From Prorocentrum cordatum (Eukaryota; Sar; Dinophyceae; Prorocentrales; Prorocentraceae): 64,000 nt of DNA. Location: contig CAUYUJ010009480.1 of NCBI GenBank assembly GCA_963575745.1, positions 76,507 to 140,506 of the forward strand, read 5' to 3'. Made by a program: the position numbers and the translations under genes. Positions 62,126 to 64,000 of the stretch are shown here, piece after piece. The notes below the pieces were generated by a model. The model was given only the letters and a program-made list of their open reading frames with translations. It made no database searches and was not told the DNA's origin. Position 1 is the first letter of the stretch, and every line of letters starts with the position of its first letter.

Positions 62126-62639
62126 CGCTTTCTCTCCCTCCTCCTCCGCCTCGTCCTTCTCCCGCTCCCACCACAAGGAGGATGTACAAGGAGGCGGGAG
62201 GAAGGAGGAACAGGGGAGATATGCGGGGGCAGGCGGAAACACGCCTGAAAAACACGACTGTCGGCATGCTTCGCAAGAGTTGCTGTTTTGAGATGGGCTG
62301 GTGGGGATACGCGGAGCGTGAAGAATTCGAACAACAATTTGAAAGCCTTCAGGCGCCCTCAGGACCTTTGGACAACAATTTGACACATGTTGCCCTCTGG
62401 GGCCCCAACACCCGAACGTTAACCAAGTTTGTTCCAAACATGTGCCTCGTTTTCCTGTCTCACTTCAGATTTTCAGTGCGCCGCCACTTGAAATGTTGCA
62501 GAACGTGCGCGCGCGCTCATTTTTGCCGGACATGGTGTCGTTCTCCCTCCGCAACGGTTTGACTGGTTCCCGTCTCCCGAGGCGTCTTTCGCGGGCGAAG
62601 GGTGGGGAAGAGCAGGAAAAGGCGGACCTGAAAAAGGAG
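62126..62639. other. Unannotated stretch
   Basis: No gene recognised; a short TCC/CTC patch at 62130-62160 and a GGAGG patch at 62190. Confidence 0.4.
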
Positions 62640-62730
62640 GAGGACGAAGAGGAGGATGAGGAGGCGGGAGGAGGAGGCCGAGGAGGAGAAGGAGGAGGAG
62701 GAGGAGAAGGAGGAGGAACAGGAGGGGTGG
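62640..62730. repeat. GGA-rich tract
   Basis: GGA triplets with GAC and GAA variants. Confidence 0.88.
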
Positions 62731-62799
62731 GGATTGGTCAAGCTAGCCAGCTCGAGCGAGCCAGAAGGCTCCGTCCACTCCCACCCGCCGTCCCGCAAC

Positions 62800-63615
62800 A
62801 TGAGAAGCAAGTGCGTCGCGTCCGACGCCTGTCGCTCATCCTATATCGCGGGCGGCTGGACGTTCAGCGCGCGACATGAGCTGCGTCTATTTCTTGCCGC
62901 GTATTGAGCAACGTCGACGAGAAACAAGGACGCGCGCAATGTACGCCGCGCCCTGATCCGGCCTCTCATGCTGCATCGTCGGCGACAGCATGTCCAGCGC
63001 GCGAAGTGCGCCGCGTCTCATTCCAGCCACGCGCGTTGCACCGCCAATCGTTTCGCTCCTGCCGCGCATGGAGGAGGGGGGGGACGAGGACGAGGAGGAG
63101 GGGAGGGAGAGAGGTCTCTCTTATGTGGACACGACAACGGGCGCGCCGGCGGCGAACCGCACTTGCTTGGAGCATTGAAACATTATGACTTACCGCCCGC
63201 CCAGCTCCTCAACCCGACGGGCCGCAGCGTCGACGACAAGAAAGTCCATGTTGACGAACAGGCGTCCCCGCGCGATGCGCGCCGCGTCCCATTCCCGCTA
63301 TGCGATTCGCAACGCCGACGAGGAGAAAACACATGTTGGCAAAGAAGACGTCGAGGTTTTTTGCCAGGTAATACGGGGGGTCCCGCGTGGGGACGGCCAG
63401 GCGTCCGCGCGCGATGTGCGCCGCGTCCTTTTCCTGCTACGCTTTTCGCAGCGTCGACGACAAGAAAATCCATGCTGTCGAGAAAAACGTTGGCTGGGCA
63501 TTTTTTTGTGATAGGTAGGACGCGACCGCCCACTCAGGACCCCCAAGCGAGATTCATTCCGTCCCATTCCTGCTACACTTTTCGCAACTCGACGACATGT
63601 TGGCGAGGAACAGTT
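62800..63615 (+). repeat. Degenerate array around GTGCGCCGCGTC and GTCGACGACAAGAAA
   Basis: GCGCGATGTGCGCCGCGTCC, CATTCCTGCTACGC, TTTTCGCAACGTCGACGA and AAGAAAATCCATG recur in order near 62815, 62910, 63005, 63225, 63310, 63405 and 63550. Spacing is irregular (about 75-180 bp), and a GGA patch lies at 63068-63100. Confidence 0.75.
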
Positions 63616-64000
63616 GAGTTTGAACTATTTTCTGACAGTTAGGACGGCGGGGTTGCTATCGGCCGGCTTTGTGGGAGTTCGGGGGTGTTTGGTCATAAGA
63701 CGTAAGGATGGGGGATCAGCAGACGAGCGGCTGGGGCAGGCGGCTTGGCGGCATGCGGCGAGTGAGATCGTGACCGGATATTGTCCGCGACGCTGTGCAC
63801 CACTCACGTGTAGTCAGACACCGGTCTGCGGAGAACGAGCTGCATCGTGGCATCCCCAAGACGGGGCGGATCGAAACGAGCAGGGCAGGGAACCGTGGCA
63901 GACCCAAGCCTGCCCAGACTGCAAGCCACGGTTAATAAAAGACCCTCCCTCTTAACCCCTGAGAGTTGACAATCCCGGGCCACGACAAATTTGTTCGGGA
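63616..64000. other. Unannotated end of window
   Basis: No gene or repeat recognised. Confidence 0.4.

Overview
This looks like GC-rich nuclear DNA from a protist or alga, most probably a dinoflagellate. Three things point that way. There is one large Ty1/copia retrotransposon whose polyprotein motifs resemble, from memory, dinoflagellate elements. Repeats are extremely dense (GGA/TCC tracts, nested hairpin and MITE-like elements, satellites). One short match to the 3' end of the dinoflagellate spliced leader lies near 36.57 kb. The assignment is an inference; no host housekeeping gene, tRNA, rRNA or CRISPR array was recognised. Most long open frames are microsatellites or minisatellites read without stops.

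The only recognisable protein-coding unit is the copia element at 5899-14424 on the minus strand. It has two 305-bp LTRs (TG...CA, 10 differences), an initiator-Met-tRNA-like primer binding site and the order Gag, protease, a linker with methyltransferase-like motifs, integrase, reverse transcriptase, RNase H, and a C-terminal extension with one membrane segment. It is dead. It carries a frameshift in protease (near 12.62 kb), an amber codon in integrase (10007-10009), a frameshift after the integrase core (near 9.73 kb), no ATG at the start of gag, and a 902-bp transposon-like insertion with 39-bp inverted repeats.

The rest is a mosaic of short non-coding elements without visible proteins, many present in two to five copies. 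At least five families have terminal inverted repeats (at 5.2, 24.3, 33.8, 50.6 and 52.1 kb). One family of about 190 bp has clear 5-bp target duplications and sits inside another element whose uninterrupted relative lies at 59.9 kb. Three elements are bracketed by 15-35-bp direct repeats, longer than normal target duplications. Copies crowd at 3.8-5.7, 24.2-25.9, 33.8-35.0, 39.3-41.4, 44.2-47.6, 49.4-53.1 and 59.3-60.3 kb.

Satellites fill other stretches: a TG tract of about 430 bp (17.04-17.47 kb), an approximately 87-bp satellite in two clusters of opposite orientation (16.3-17.0 and 32.6-33.0 kb), an 82/83-bp satellite (31.3-31.8 kb), CAT-rich DNA (31.8-32.6 kb), a 21-bp array (38.0-38.7 kb), a G-rich array with a 31-G run (45.8-47.0 kb), an exact 73-bp array (56.8-57.2 kb), GAGGCT/GAGGCAGGCT arrays (57.2-58.2 kb) and 25/28-bp repeats (61.7-62.1 kb). 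All coordinates and identities were read by eye, so boundaries of diverged repeats are approximate.
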